The notes: generated by a model from the sequence alone, not told the origin. A stretch of DNA of 33,346 nucleotides from an uncultured Allomuricauda sp. (GCF_947258355.1 NZ_CAMYIC010000034.1:1-33346); one strand, 5' to 3'; positions 15,381 through 22,351 are shown, numbered from the stretch's first letter. Numbers and translations: made by a program.

Positions 15381-15832
15381 TTAGGGGTAATAAAGGGTAT
15401 ATAAGGTCAACTATTTAAGTGTACGGAAAAAGTAAACTCTTTAAAATCAGTGTACTCATTTCACTCTAAAAGTTCAATAAAACGGTGGTTAAAAAAAACC
15501 TTTTATGAAGTAAGAAACGATTTAAAAAGCAAACGAAGCAAAGCGGAGTGCTGCAAGCCCAAATCCTTTAGATTAGATTTCCATTTAAGAACCGTCATTG
15601 TTGATTCCTAATAGTTGGTCATCGCAATAAATCTTTGTCCTTTATTTTATGGATAACTTTGATGGTAATCAAAAAGAGAATGGGGTGAACTCGGCCCAAA
15701 TCAGGGTTTATGGCCCATGGTAAGTATTAGTCCCCATTCTCTCTTAACCCGGTTACAAGGACCATATAGAATTTTAGGAACCTCCTGTTAAAGGTTTTAG
15801 TCAACGTAACCATTTTAAAACATCATAAAGTT
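15381..15832. other. Region between serine recombinase and IS110 transposase
   Basis: No ORF of note was seen. The first 100 bases contain spaced AGTGTAC / GTAAAC / AGTGTAC words (15417-15455) that might be recombinase subsites, a weak signal. From 15675 the sequence becomes strongly structured (see the bridge-RNA candidate) and probably belongs to the left end of the IS110 element. The exact left end was not found. Confidence 0.4.
15675..15742 (+). ncRNA. Candidate IS110 bridge RNA stem-loop
   Basis: AGAGAATGGGG (15675-15685) pairs perfectly with CCCCATTCTCT (15732-15742). Inside is a 7-base left strand and a 16-base right strand of an internal loop, capped by an inner GGCC/GGCC stem. IS110-group elements carry their bridge RNA in the non-coding left end just upstream of the transposase, and a stem with an unequal internal loop is what a target or donor loop looks like. 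A smaller hairpin (AACCT / AGGTT, about 15780-15798) follows. That this is transcribed and functional is inference. Confidence 0.4.
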
Positions 15833-16828
15833 ATGGAAATCAAAGAGACCATCGGCATCGATGTCAGCAAATTGACATTGGATGCCCACATCCACTCCAA
15901 CAGGCAAAGTACCATCTTTGAGAACTCGGAAAAAGGGTTCGCCAAACTTGTCAAATGGGCTTACGTCAACAGCCCGCACTCCAAAGATCATATACTGTTC
16001 ATCTTTGAGCACACGGGACTGTACTCGGAGAGGCTCTCGGAGCACCTTTCCAAGGAGGGGATTCCCTATTCCATAGTGTCCGGTCTTGAGATCAAGAGAT
16101 CGCTCGGGATAGTCCGTGGAAAGGATGACAGGATAGATGCTGCAAGGATTGCACTGTACGGTTACAGGCTCAGGGACGAGGTCACATTGTTCAAGTCCCC
16201 CACAAAGACCATCAGGACATTGAAAAAACTGCTCTCCCTAAGGGAAAGGCTCATAAGGCAACGGGCGGGCTACAAGGCCAGTATCAAGGAACAAAAAAAG
16301 ATACTTGGTCAAAAGGACTTCAAACTGTTGTTCAGGGTCCAGGAAAAGATGATAAGGGAGCTGACCGTGCATATCGATGCCCTGGATCTCGAAATGGAGG
16401 CCAACATCAAATCGGAAAGTGAACTTGACCGCATCTTCTCCCTCTTGCTGAGCATCAAATGCATCGGGAAACAGGCGGCCATGCTCCTGTTGGTGTACAC
16501 CGAGGGGTTCACGAAGTTCAAGAGTGCCAGACAGTTTGCGGCCTATTGCGGGATAGCACCTTACCCGCACCAATCGGGCAGTAGCATCAGGGGAAAGTCC
16601 AGAGTGAGCCAGATGGCCAACAAGAGCATCAAGAGCCTGTTGAATATGTGTGCACTGTCATCGATAAGGCACGATGCGGAAATAAAAGGCTATTATGAAC
16701 AAAGGGTCGCGTCCGGAAAGAACAAGATGAGCACTGTGAACATCGTACGCAACAAGCTAGTCTCACGGGCATTCGCCGTCGTTCATCGCGGGACACCCTA
16801 CGTCAACGTGTACAAACACGCCTCCTAA
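15833..16828 (+). CDS. IS110-family transposase (DEDD/serine recombinase)
   Basis: A 331-residue transposase, complete by family length. The N-terminal RuvC-like domain has Asp10 (IGIDVSK), Glu59 (IFEHTGLY), and Asp99 and Asp102 (KDDRIDAAR). A coiled middle (residues about 130-190) precedes the transposase_20 domain, with SIKCIGKQAAMLLL, FAAYCGIAPYPHQSGSSIRG (catalytic serine within 247-250) and MANKSIKSLLNMCAL. The C-terminus (GKNKMSTVNIVRNKLVSRAF) is typical. It catalyses RNA-guided or site-specific insertion and excision without hydrolysis. G and C at third positions are clearly more frequent than in flanking genes. It looks intact and probably active. Confidence 0.95.
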   Translation: MEIKETIGIDVSKLTLDAHIHSNRQSTIFENSEKGFAKLVKWAYVNSPHSKDHILFIFEHTGLYSERLSEHLSKEGIPYSIVSGLEIKRSLGIVRGKDDRIDAARIALYGYRLRDEVTLFKSPTKTIRTLKKLLSLRERLIRQRAGYKASIKEQKKILGQKDFKLLFRVQEKMIRELTVHIDALDLEMEANIKSESELDRIFSLLLSIKCIGKQAAMLLLVYTEGFTKFKSARQFAAYCGIAPYPHQSGSSIRGKSRVSQMANKSIKSLLNMCALSSIRHDAEIKGYYEQRVASGKNKMSTVNIVRNKLVSRAFAVVHRGTPYVNVYKHAS

Positions 16829-16830
16829 CT

Positions 16831-16894
16831 ATTATTTTTTCCTTCAATATCGCCCCCCGCGAATGGACGGGGTGTATTGATAGGGAAAAATAAT
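16831..16894 (+). repeat. Long imperfect inverted repeat at the IS110 right end
   Basis: ATTATTTTTTCCTTCAATA (16831-16849) pairs with the arm at 16875-16894 (TATTGATAGGGAAAAATAAT) at nearly every position, and CCCC/GGGG extends the stem inward. It begins two bases after the transposase stop. The left arm is 19/19 identical to the decayed copy at 8379-8397. It may serve as right-end recognition, as terminator, or as both. Confidence 0.65.
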
Positions 16895-16997
16895 GTCCAA
16901 AAATTATCCAATTTAATTTGGAAAGTCCATAGAATACTTACCAAACTAATTTACTGAGCGAGGCAAAAAATATAACTACCAAAGCAGTTACTTAATT

Positions 16998-17056
16998 GTT
17001 TTTTCAACAAAAATTTGCTGATTTCACAGGGCTGAGCAGTTTTTTTCAACAAAAAT
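16998..17056 (+). repeat. Repeat-core-repeat module A
   Basis: Two copies of TTTTTTCAACAAAAAT (ending at 17014 and 17056) flank a 24-base core that includes GATTTCACAGGGCTG. Read in the frame GAT TTC ACA GGG CTG it gives FFQQK, DFTGL and FFQQK again. Module B downstream has the same plan with a different flanking repeat. Confidence 0.6.
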
Positions 17057-17130
17057 GGAACATCGGTCCTCTAAATTAATACTGCTAAGAAATGTCTACA
17101 TTATACTTTTAATCTTCACTTCTAAAAACC

Positions 17131-17188
17131 ATTTTTAGTCAAAAATCTATTGATTTTACTGGGCTGGATGCCTTTTTTAGTCAAAAAT
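17131..17188 (+). repeat. Repeat-core-repeat module B
   Basis: Two copies of TTTTTAGTCAAAAAT (ending at 17146 and 17188) flank a 26-base core with GATTTTACTGGGCTG. The flanking repeat is itself nearly palindromic. In the same frame as module A the core reads DFTGL between two FSQK words, and that frame runs on to a TGA at 17254-17256 but has no start codon. Confidence 0.6.
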
Positions 17189-17260
17189 ACCATAAATCGC
17201 ATTGTTCAATATTTTTGAAAAACACACTAAAAATGGACTTTTCCGAAGGAAAATGAATAA

Positions 17261-17321
17261 ATAGCGCCGCACTTGCGCGCTATCCTCTTGCTCTTCATTT
17301 TTTCTTTGCCAGCAAAGAAAA
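17261..17321. terminator. Two adjacent hairpins downstream of the modules
   Basis: ATAGCGC / GCGCTAT (17261-17283, 9-base loop) is followed by TTTTCTTTGC / GCAAAGAAAA (17300-17321, 2-base loop). The second has T and A runs in its own arms and could act as a terminator on either strand, but a structural or protein-binding role is equally possible. Confidence 0.35.
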
Positions 17322-17506
17322 CCTGAATAGCCTTAGTTAATGAGATGGAATAATGAAGTCTGTAGATATTGTAAATAGGTCATTGCACCCCATTCCAATT
17401 TTACCTCACGCTTTTCTTCCTGAACACTATAAAATTGAAACAGGAACCACGTGCAAAAGCTGGGTTAAGATTGGGACTTGTTTTATTTTTCATTTTTGAC
17501 ACCATT

Positions 17507-18754
17507 CTATTCTTGTTGGTTAATCTGATCTTTTAGCTTAGATCTTAGCAGTTGCATATCATTGCTGATCTTATTTTCAATAACACGCGCATAAATTTGG
17601 GTTGTTGCCAATTTGGTGTGGCCGAGCATTTTTGATACTGTCTCAATGGGAACACCATTTGACAATGTTACGGTCGTTGCAAAGGTATGGCGAGCCATAT
17701 GGAAAGTAAGATTCTTTTTGATCTTGCACAGATCGGCAATCTCCTTTAGGTAACTGTTTAATTTTTGATTGGATATTTTTGGCAATAAAGTACCAGTTGC
17801 TTTAGTTCTTGCATGCCCAAAGTATTTATTTACAATAGTAAGCGGAACATCCAATAAGGGGAGTTCATAGGGAACTCCGTTTTTGTTTCGTTTCGCGGTT
17901 ATCCATTTATTCCTATCAATCCCAATGACCAGATTTTTATGGGTCAGTTGTATAATGTCTCCGTAGGGAATGCCCGTATAGCAACTAAAAAGAAAAAGGT
18001 CTTTAACAATTTCAAGACGCTCGCATGTGATTTCTAAATCAACAATGCGCTTAAGTTCTTCCTCGGTCAGAAATTCCCTCTGTCTTTTTTCCATTTTAGG
18101 TGTGAATTTTTTAAAAGGGTCATCTTTCAACCAATCCAGTTCAACGGCCAACTTTATTTGTTTTCTAAACCGCTGGATATGTTTCATCACCGCATTGTTG
18201 GCAATGGACTTCCTGTAATGCTTTTTAGGGTCATAGGAACGCAAGAAGCTTTCGAATCTCAAGATAAAAGGGTAGTCAAGTTCATGTAACGGATAATCAT
18301 TTTTATGGTATTGTTCCTTGATGAACTCAAGGACATATTTTTGATTGGTCCTATAATGGCAAAGGGTTTTGGGAGCCAATTTTTCCTCGTTGGTCTCATT
18401 GTGGAAATCAAAGACCTCACTCAAGTAATGTACCTTTTGGTTCTCACCTAGATAATGGGACTTAATTTTTTCGACGGTTACCAGGCCATGGGCCGCTCTC
18501 AGTTCTCGGTACAGTTGGAAAATTTCCATTCTGACCTCTTCGAGGTATTCGTTGAGGTACCTGGCGGATGTTTTAGTGCCTTTGGCCCGTTGTTTTTTGG
18601 AATCCCACTGGCTGACATCCAGTTTTTTCTTGAGGCTGATATTGGCCTTTTTGCCGTTGAGGCTGATCCGTGCATAAAGATTGGCCTGATTGTTGGCATC
18701 CGCACGTTGGACGTATTGCCAAAAAAGGATTGAAAATGTGCTGGTCGATCTCAT
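17507..18754 (-). CDS. Tyrosine recombinase (integrase) of the Bacteroidota mobile-element type
   Basis: A site-specific recombinase of about 415 residues. The start at 18754 (MRSTSTFSILFWQYV) fits family starts better than the ATG eight codons upstream (18778). It has an N-terminal arm-binding domain (ARISLNGKKANISLKKKLDVSQWD), a SAM-like core-binding domain (residues about 100-205) and a catalytic domain. Catalytic marks are HMARHTFAT (HxxR), MLGHTKLATTQIYAR (His and the Tyr nucleophile) and the lysine in TAKRNKNGVPYELPL. The first arginine region reads CYTGIPYGDI, so Arg I is replaced by Pro, as in some IntDOT-class relatives that also lack it. It lies just inside the right copy of the 21-bp direct repeat. 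Confidence 0.9.
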   Translation of the reverse strand: MRSTSTFSILFWQYVQRADANNQANLYARISLNGKKANISLKKKLDVSQWDSKKQRAKGTKTSARYLNEYLEEVRMEIFQLYRELRAAHGLVTVEKIKSHYLGENQKVHYLSEVFDFHNETNEEKLAPKTLCHYRTNQKYVLEFIKEQYHKNDYPLHELDYPFILRFESFLRSYDPKKHYRKSIANNAVMKHIQRFRKQIKLAVELDWLKDDPFKKFTPKMEKRQREFLTEEELKRIVDLEITCERLEIVKDLFLFSCYTGIPYGDIIQLTHKNLVIGIDRNKWITAKRNKNGVPYELPLLDVPLTIVNKYFGHARTKATGTLLPKISNQKLNSYLKEIADLCKIKKNLTFHMARHTFATTVTLSNGVPIETVSKMLGHTKLATTQIYARVIENKISNDMQLLRSKLKDQINQQE

Positions 18755-18861
18755 AGAGAAAGGTTTTTGGTTAAACAATCTGCTACGAAAGTCAAATCAA
18801 CCATACAGTCAAATCGTCCGATTTTCAATGCCAAAATTTCATGTTGACGAATTGAAAAACC

Positions 18862-18882
18862 TATGTTGACGATTTGTGAACT
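18862..18882 (+). repeat. Right copy of 21-bp direct repeat (candidate att site)
   Basis: Identical to 8485-8505. It sits 107 bases upstream of the integrase start and about 105 bases from the tRNA-Lys 3' end, with a degenerate half-copy at 18840-18854. Confidence 0.55.
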
Positions 18883-18928
18883 CTTTTAAACCATTTTATA
18901 TCAAATTAAATGATATGCCAAAAAATGC

Positions 18929-18962
18929 AAAATCCTGTAAATCAGTTAGATTACAGGATTTT
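18929..18962. terminator. Terminator of tRNA-Lys
   Basis: AAAATCCTGTAA and TTACAGGATTTT form a perfect 12-bp stem with a 10-base loop, located 25 bases past the 3' end of the minus-strand tRNA gene. Confidence 0.85.
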
Positions 18963-18986
18963 GATATCTTATGGTTTGCTAAAAAG

Positions 18987-19059
18987 TGACCTGACTGGGG
19001 CTCGAACCCAGGACCCTCTCCTTAAAAGGGAGATGCTCTACCAACTGAGCTATCAGGTC
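18987..19059 (-). tRNA. tRNA-Lys (UUU)
   Basis: A 73-base gene. The acceptor stem GACCTGA pairs with TCAGGTC and the discriminator is A. The D arm has AGTTGGTA, the anticodon stem TCTCC/GGAGA encloses CTTTTAA with anticodon TTT, and the T arm is CTGGG-TTCGAGC-CCCAG. The CCA end is not encoded. A promoter lies upstream and a terminator follows. It is close to the island's right boundary, but the repeated 21-mer is not part of the tRNA. Confidence 0.97.
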
Positions 19060-19094
19060 TCCAAGTATTGCCTAGCTGTTTGGCTAAGCGGGTG

Positions 19095-19124
19095 CAAATA
19101 TAACATCAATAATCTATTTTCCAA
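19095..19124 (-). promoter_or_regulatory. Promoter of tRNA-Lys
   Basis: On the minus strand TTG (19122-19124) is followed after exactly 19 bases by TATATTTG (19095-19102), matching the Bacteroidota sigma-A form TTG-N17-23-TAnnTTTG. Confidence 0.75.
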
Positions 19125-19137
19125 GGTGAATTAATGA

Positions 19138-19145
19138 TAAATTTG
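19138..19145 (+). promoter_or_regulatory. Possible -7 element of the aroK promoter
   Basis: TAAATTTG matches TAnnTTTG and lies 32 bases before the aroK ATG. No good TTG element is found at the right distance, so support is partial. Confidence 0.4.
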
Positions 19146-19177
19146 TGTTTTTTTGAAATTGGATAAAATTCTCAAAG

Positions 19178-19690
19178 ATGAAAATTGTTTTAGTAGGATA
19201 TATGGCAAGTGGAAAGTCAACTGTTGGACGATTGTTGGCCAGGCAATTAGGGATTCGATTCATCGATTTGGATGATTATATAGTGGAGCATCAAAAAAAA
19301 TCCATCAAAACCATCTTTTCAGAAAAAGGTGAAATATTTTTCAGAAGGTTGGAGCATCAAATGCTAATTGAGGTGCTGGGAAAAGAAGAATCACTTGTGA
19401 TTTCCACAGGAGGGGGGACACCATGCTACGGAACCAATATGACCCTGATATTGGACCAAGCGGACCATTCCATTTACCTTGATCTAAGTATCCCAAATTT
19501 GTTGGAACGGATTTCAAAAGAGAAGGAAAATCGTCCGTTGGTAAAGAATATTTCCAACGAAGAACTACCAGAATTCATAGGAAAACATCTTTTCGAACGC
19601 AGACCCTATTATATGCAGGCAAAACATATATTGGACTGCAATGGGACGGATGCCGAATCCGTTGTTGAAAAAATAAGGGAATTACTCTAA
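19178..19690 (+). CDS. aroK: Shikimate kinase
   Basis: Phosphorylates shikimate to shikimate 3-phosphate, the fifth step of the chorismate pathway, in the cytosol. The 170 residues are the normal length. Walker A is GYMASGKSTVGR (residues about 7-18), the shikimate-binding aspartate is in FIDLDDYI, FRRLE holds the conserved Arg and Glu, STGGGTPC is the glycine-rich substrate loop, and RPLV carries the lid arginine. The gene overlaps the convergent phosphoribosyltransferase gene by nine bases at their 3' ends. Confidence 0.95.
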   Translation: MKIVLVGYMASGKSTVGRLLARQLGIRFIDLDDYIVEHQKKSIKTIFSEKGEIFFRRLEHQMLIEVLGKEESLVISTGGGTPCYGTNMTLILDQADHSIYLDLSIPNLLERISKEKENRPLVKNISNEELPEFIGKHLFERRPYYMQAKHILDCNGTDAESVVEKIRELL

Positions 19691-20179
19691 ATAAACCGCA
19701 TTGTTCTTCGGTTCAAAATCCACCTTAATATGTTCGTTTAACGATGTTGAGAGCGATATGCCTTTGAAATCTGCCTTAATAGGGTACTTCTTGTGATTTC
19801 TATTTACCAGCACAGCTGTTTTTAATTGTTTGATAGGGGTTTTTAGGAAATGATGGGTTCCATAGATCAAGGTGGTACCGGAATTGAGCACATCATCTAC
19901 CAATACAATGGATTTGTTTTTATAGTCATCCTCGGAAAGAGAGGTTTGTACACCGCTTTCCAATGGGTTAGATTTATCCATGTCCACTTTGCACAAAATA
20001 ATCTTTGCCTCTGTGATTTTTTTTAGGACAGCGATTATTTTCTTGGCAAAATCTTCACCGCTTCCTTTGATCCCAGCAATCACAATCTCTTTTTCATCCA
20101 CATTGGTTTCATAGATTTGATAGGCTATTCGTTTTGCAATGTGTTGTATTTGATCGTGGGTAAGAATACGGTTTATCAT
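19682..20179 (-). CDS. PyrR-like phosphoribosyltransferase
   Basis: A type I phosphoribosyltransferase fold of 165 residues from the ATG at 20179 (an earlier TTG at 20200 would add seven polar residues). The PRPP-binding signature is IVLVDDVLNSGTTL. EIVIAGIKGSGEDFA supplies the earlier loop and SLSEDDYKNKS the flexible one. Similar proteins are labelled PyrR or hypoxanthine-type transferases. The hood region is not distinctive, so the base is unknown. The S4 gene upstream is 35 bases away and likely co-transcribed. Confidence 0.8.
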   Translation of the reverse strand: MINRILTHDQIQHIAKRIAYQIYETNVDEKEIVIAGIKGSGEDFAKKIIAVLKKITEAKIILCKVDMDKSNPLESGVQTSLSEDDYKNKSIVLVDDVLNSGTTLIYGTHHFLKTPIKQLKTAVLVNRNHKKYPIKADFKGISLSTSLNEHIKVDFEPKNNAVYLE

Positions 20180-20214
20180 AGTGCTTGATGCTTGATTCAA
20201 AGATATAAAAAGGT

Positions 20215-20586
20215 TTATTCCGGTTCGTCCATAAAGTCGTCCAAATCCCGACGGTCTTTTTTTGTTGGGCGCCCCAAACCTTTTTTTCGATAATGCTTTT
20301 TGGCGTACTGCAGTAGTTCATTATGCTCAAAGGCTTCTTTGGGAGTAGTGTCTTTTCGATAAATATCCACCAATTTTGCCCCTACGCGGCTTTCTGGAAT
20401 GTCCAAAACAGTAAGTTGGTAATCAATCTGGTTTTTACGAACAATAATTTTATCCATAGGGTAAACATCCCTGGAAGGTTTAACTGCGTCTCCATTGACT
20501 TTTACGTGCCCTTTTTTAACAGCATTGGATGCAATGCTCCGAGTTTTAAAGTATCTAATGCACCAAAGGTACTTGTCTATTCGCAT
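20215..20586 (-). CDS. hslR: S4-domain RNA-binding protein (Hsp15 family)
   Basis: A 123-residue protein. The S4 domain occupies the first 60 residues: MRIDKYLWCIRYFKTRSIA, then AVKKGHVKVNG and YPMDKIIVRK. The tail is basic and lysine-rich (KKHYRKKGLGRPTKKDRRDL), as in Hsp15, which binds 50S subunits carrying stalled nascent chains and helps recycle them. It ends in an acidic DDFMDEPE. It starts the two-gene unit with the phosphoribosyltransferase, divergent from the FKBP gene. Confidence 0.85.
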   Translation of the reverse strand: MRIDKYLWCIRYFKTRSIASNAVKKGHVKVNGDAVKPSRDVYPMDKIIVRKNQIDYQLTVLDIPESRVGAKLVDIYRKDTTPKEAFEHNELLQYAKKHYRKKGLGRPTKKDRRDLDDFMDEPE

Positions 20587-20664
20587 GGTCTTCGCAATTC
20601 TTTGTTAATGGACAAAGCAAAAATAATGGAAAATTGTATCTTGCGCGCCTAAATATCAGACTTG

Positions 20665-21615
20665 ATGAGGTACGGAATTTTAGTTTTTTTATGTTTTGCG
20701 GTCACACTCTTATCCTGTAAAAAGGATGATGACAACGATGTTATTGAGGTCCCGCCAAGCTTATTGAGTGATGTTTCACCAGAAGATGATGCTACAATCA
20801 GGGAGTTTTTGAACACTCATTTTTATAATTACGAGGATTTTGAAAATCTCCCGGAAGGTTTCGATTACAAGATTGTTATCGATACCATCGCTGGAGATAA
20901 TGCTGAAAAGAAATCGTTATGGGAAGATGCAGTTCCGGTAACAATCAATGTTTCATCCGATTATTTGAATTTGGATGCCGGCGAAGAAGACATTCCCCAT
21001 ACGTACTACTATATCGAGGTTAAAGAAGGGGGTGGGGGTAGCCCCACAGTTGCAGATTCTACTTTGGTAAGATATCAAGGTTCTTTATTGAATGGAACCC
21101 TATTCGATGAGAGTCAGGATTTTACCTGGCAAGAACTTCCCTTTACGGTTCGTGGATATGGCAATGGGATTTCCAAACTAAAAGCAGGGACCTCCGACCA
21201 AGTAATTGAAAATCCGGATGGAACATATAACATTGTCAATAGTGGAATTGGTATTATTGTAATGCCTTCAGGTTTGGGGTATTTCAATAATTCGGGATCC
21301 GCACTAATACCCTCGTATGCTCCTTTATTGTTTAAGGTTGAACTAGGACTTTATATTGAGGATACGGATAGGGACAACGATGGTATTCCTTCTATTGATG
21401 AGGATTTGAATGGAAACGGATACTTGTTCGATGATAATACCGATGTCGAAGACGAACCCTTTAACCCTCTTGCTAATTTCCGGGATGCGGATGATGATGG
21501 TGACGGTGTTTCCACCAAAAATGAAATATCTGATGATGACGGCAACATAATTATTCCTTTCCCAGATTCAGATGGTGATGGTGTACCGGATTATTTGGAC
21601 CCGGATTCTAACTAG
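20665..21615 (+). CDS. FKBP-type peptidyl-prolyl isomerase lipoprotein with acidic C-terminal repeats
   Basis: A 316-residue lipoprotein from the ATG at 20665 (a TTG just before it is in frame but unnecessary). The lipobox is TLLSC, followed by KKDDDNDV. The FKBP domain is near residues 120-230: LVRYQGSLLNGTLFDES, LPFTVRGYGNGISKL, IVMPSGLGYFN and APLLFKVEL. The C-terminal 80 residues are Asp-rich, with DTDRDNDGIPSIDEDLNGNG, DADDDGDGV and DSDGDGVPDYLDPDSN, like calcium-binding thrombospondin type 3 repeats. It probably assists folding of outer-membrane or secreted proteins at the outer membrane. A strong terminator follows. Confidence 0.88.
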   Translation: MRYGILVFLCFAVTLLSCKKDDDNDVIEVPPSLLSDVSPEDDATIREFLNTHFYNYEDFENLPEGFDYKIVIDTIAGDNAEKKSLWEDAVPVTINVSSDYLNLDAGEEDIPHTYYYIEVKEGGGGSPTVADSTLVRYQGSLLNGTLFDESQDFTWQELPFTVRGYGNGISKLKAGTSDQVIENPDGTYNIVNSGIGIIVMPSGLGYFNNSGSALIPSYAPLLFKVELGLYIEDTDRDNDGIPSIDEDLNGNGYLFDDNTDVEDEPFNPLANFRDADDDGDGVSTKNEISDDDGNIIIPFPDSDGDGVPDYLDPDSN

Positions 21616-21634
21616 AAAAAACAAAATAAAACAT

Positions 21635-21666
21635 AAAAAGCCCCACTGCGTTCAGTGGGGCTTTTT
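21635..21666. terminator. Bidirectional terminator between FKBP and beta-barrel genes
   Basis: AAAAAGCCCCACTG and CAGTGGGGCTTTTT form a perfect 14-bp stem with a CGTT loop, flanked by A and T runs, between two convergent genes. Confidence 0.95.
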
Positions 21667-21686
21667 TTATGTAAGGAAACTTAAGA

Positions 21687-22298
21687 TCATAATTTAAGCG
21701 ATAGGGCAAAGATAATTTGCGAAGGTCTCGAATCTACCCTACCGGATATATCGGCAATATTTTCACCAATGAATTCCGCCTCATTTTCCGAGAAACCCCT
21801 TTCGTATCGTACATCCAAGCCTACTTTGCCAAGGTTAACGCCTACACCGGCATTAAGACCAACTGAAAAGTTGTTCTCCACATCTTCGACCTGTAGGTCT
21901 CCAAGATCATTGTTCAATGTATATTGGAAAGCAGGTCCAGCGAAAATGTGCAAAGGTCCAATCAATTTATATCCCAAAAGTACGGGCATATCCAATTTGG
22001 AAACGTCGTAATCCTGGGAGTCACCATCGACATCGTAGGAACTTTTGGTTTTGGAATACACCAATTCAGGTCTTAGATAAATTTTTGGGAAGTCCAATTT
22101 GCCCCAAAAACCAAAATGGTAACCTGTTTTTCCCTCCGCTCCTTCAACAATATCTTGTCCACCATCACCAACGGAACTGATCAAATCCCCATTTTTGTTG
22201 TACGATAGACCAGCTTTTACACCAAATCCTGAGCCGCTTTGGGCCATTGCTGCAGAACCGATTAGGGCAAATACAGCTACTAGAAAAGTTTTTTTCAT
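21687..22298 (-). CDS. Outer-membrane beta-barrel (porin-like) protein
   Basis: The ATG at 22298 begins a standard signal peptide (MKKTFLVAVFALIGSAAMAQ). An upstream in-frame ATG at 22322 would put eight residues in front of it. The mature protein of about 183 residues alternates polar and hydrophobic residues as in an eight-stranded barrel: GFGVKAGLSYNK, GYHFGFWGKLD, IYLRPELVYSK, PVLLGYKLIGPLHIFAGPAF, VGLNAGVGVNLGKVGLDVRYERG and a final IIFALSLKL. It resembles the OmpW/PorT-type outer_membrane_beta-brl family. The function is not specified. Confidence 0.85.
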   Translation of the reverse strand: MKKTFLVAVFALIGSAAMAQSGSGFGVKAGLSYNKNGDLISSVGDGGQDIVEGAEGKTGYHFGFWGKLDFPKIYLRPELVYSKTKSSYDVDGDSQDYDVSKLDMPVLLGYKLIGPLHIFAGPAFQYTLNNDLGDLQVEDVENNFSVGLNAGVGVNLGKVGLDVRYERGFSENEAEFIGENIADISGRVDSRPSQIIFALSLKL

Positions 22299-22351
22299 AA
22301 GTGTTATTTTAAAAGGTTGCAAAATATCCGTAAAAAGATATTTGATTGAAA

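Larger units (their letters stand above)
15675..16894 (+). mobile_element. IS110-family insertion sequence (minimum extent)
   Basis: The element contains an intact DEDD transposase, a structured non-coding left part and a right part with a long inverted repeat. The boundaries are the outermost structures I can support, not mapped ends; IS110-group elements often lack terminal repeats and target duplications. The richer G+C content and different codon use of the transposase compared with its neighbours point to recent arrival. A decayed relative sits at 8094-8447. Confidence 0.6.
16895..17506. other. Gene-free region between IS110 and the integrase
   Basis: No standard gene was found. It holds two repeat-core-repeat modules (16998-17056 and 17131-17188), an inverted pair CCATTTTTAGT (17129-17139) / ACTAAAAATGG (17226-17236), a hairpin ATAGCGC / GCGCTAT (17261-17283) and a perfect 10-bp hairpin TTTTCTTTGC / GCAAAGAAAA (17300-17321). 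The density of structure in under 400 bases is striking, and the rest of the stretch up to the integrase stop shows nothing clear. Confidence 0.5.
18755..18986. other. Integrase upstream region and right island boundary
   Basis: Upstream of the integrase start lie an AATCG..CGATT dyad near 18814, paired GTCAAATC words (18791-18816), a degenerate TGTTGACGAATTG (18842-18854) and the exact 21-bp repeat (18862-18882). Such a cluster of short related words is typical of integrase arm and core binding sites and may also hold the int promoter. The tRNA-Lys terminator follows. Confidence 0.45.

Noticed and set aside
16998..17188. CRISPR-like array
   Set aside because: Only two repeats per module, the repeats differ between modules while the spacers are conserved, and no cas gene is present.
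18987..19059. tRNA-Lys 3' end as the integration site
   Set aside because: No copy of the tRNA 3' end was seen at the left island boundary; the repeated 21-mer lies about 100 bases away from the tRNA.
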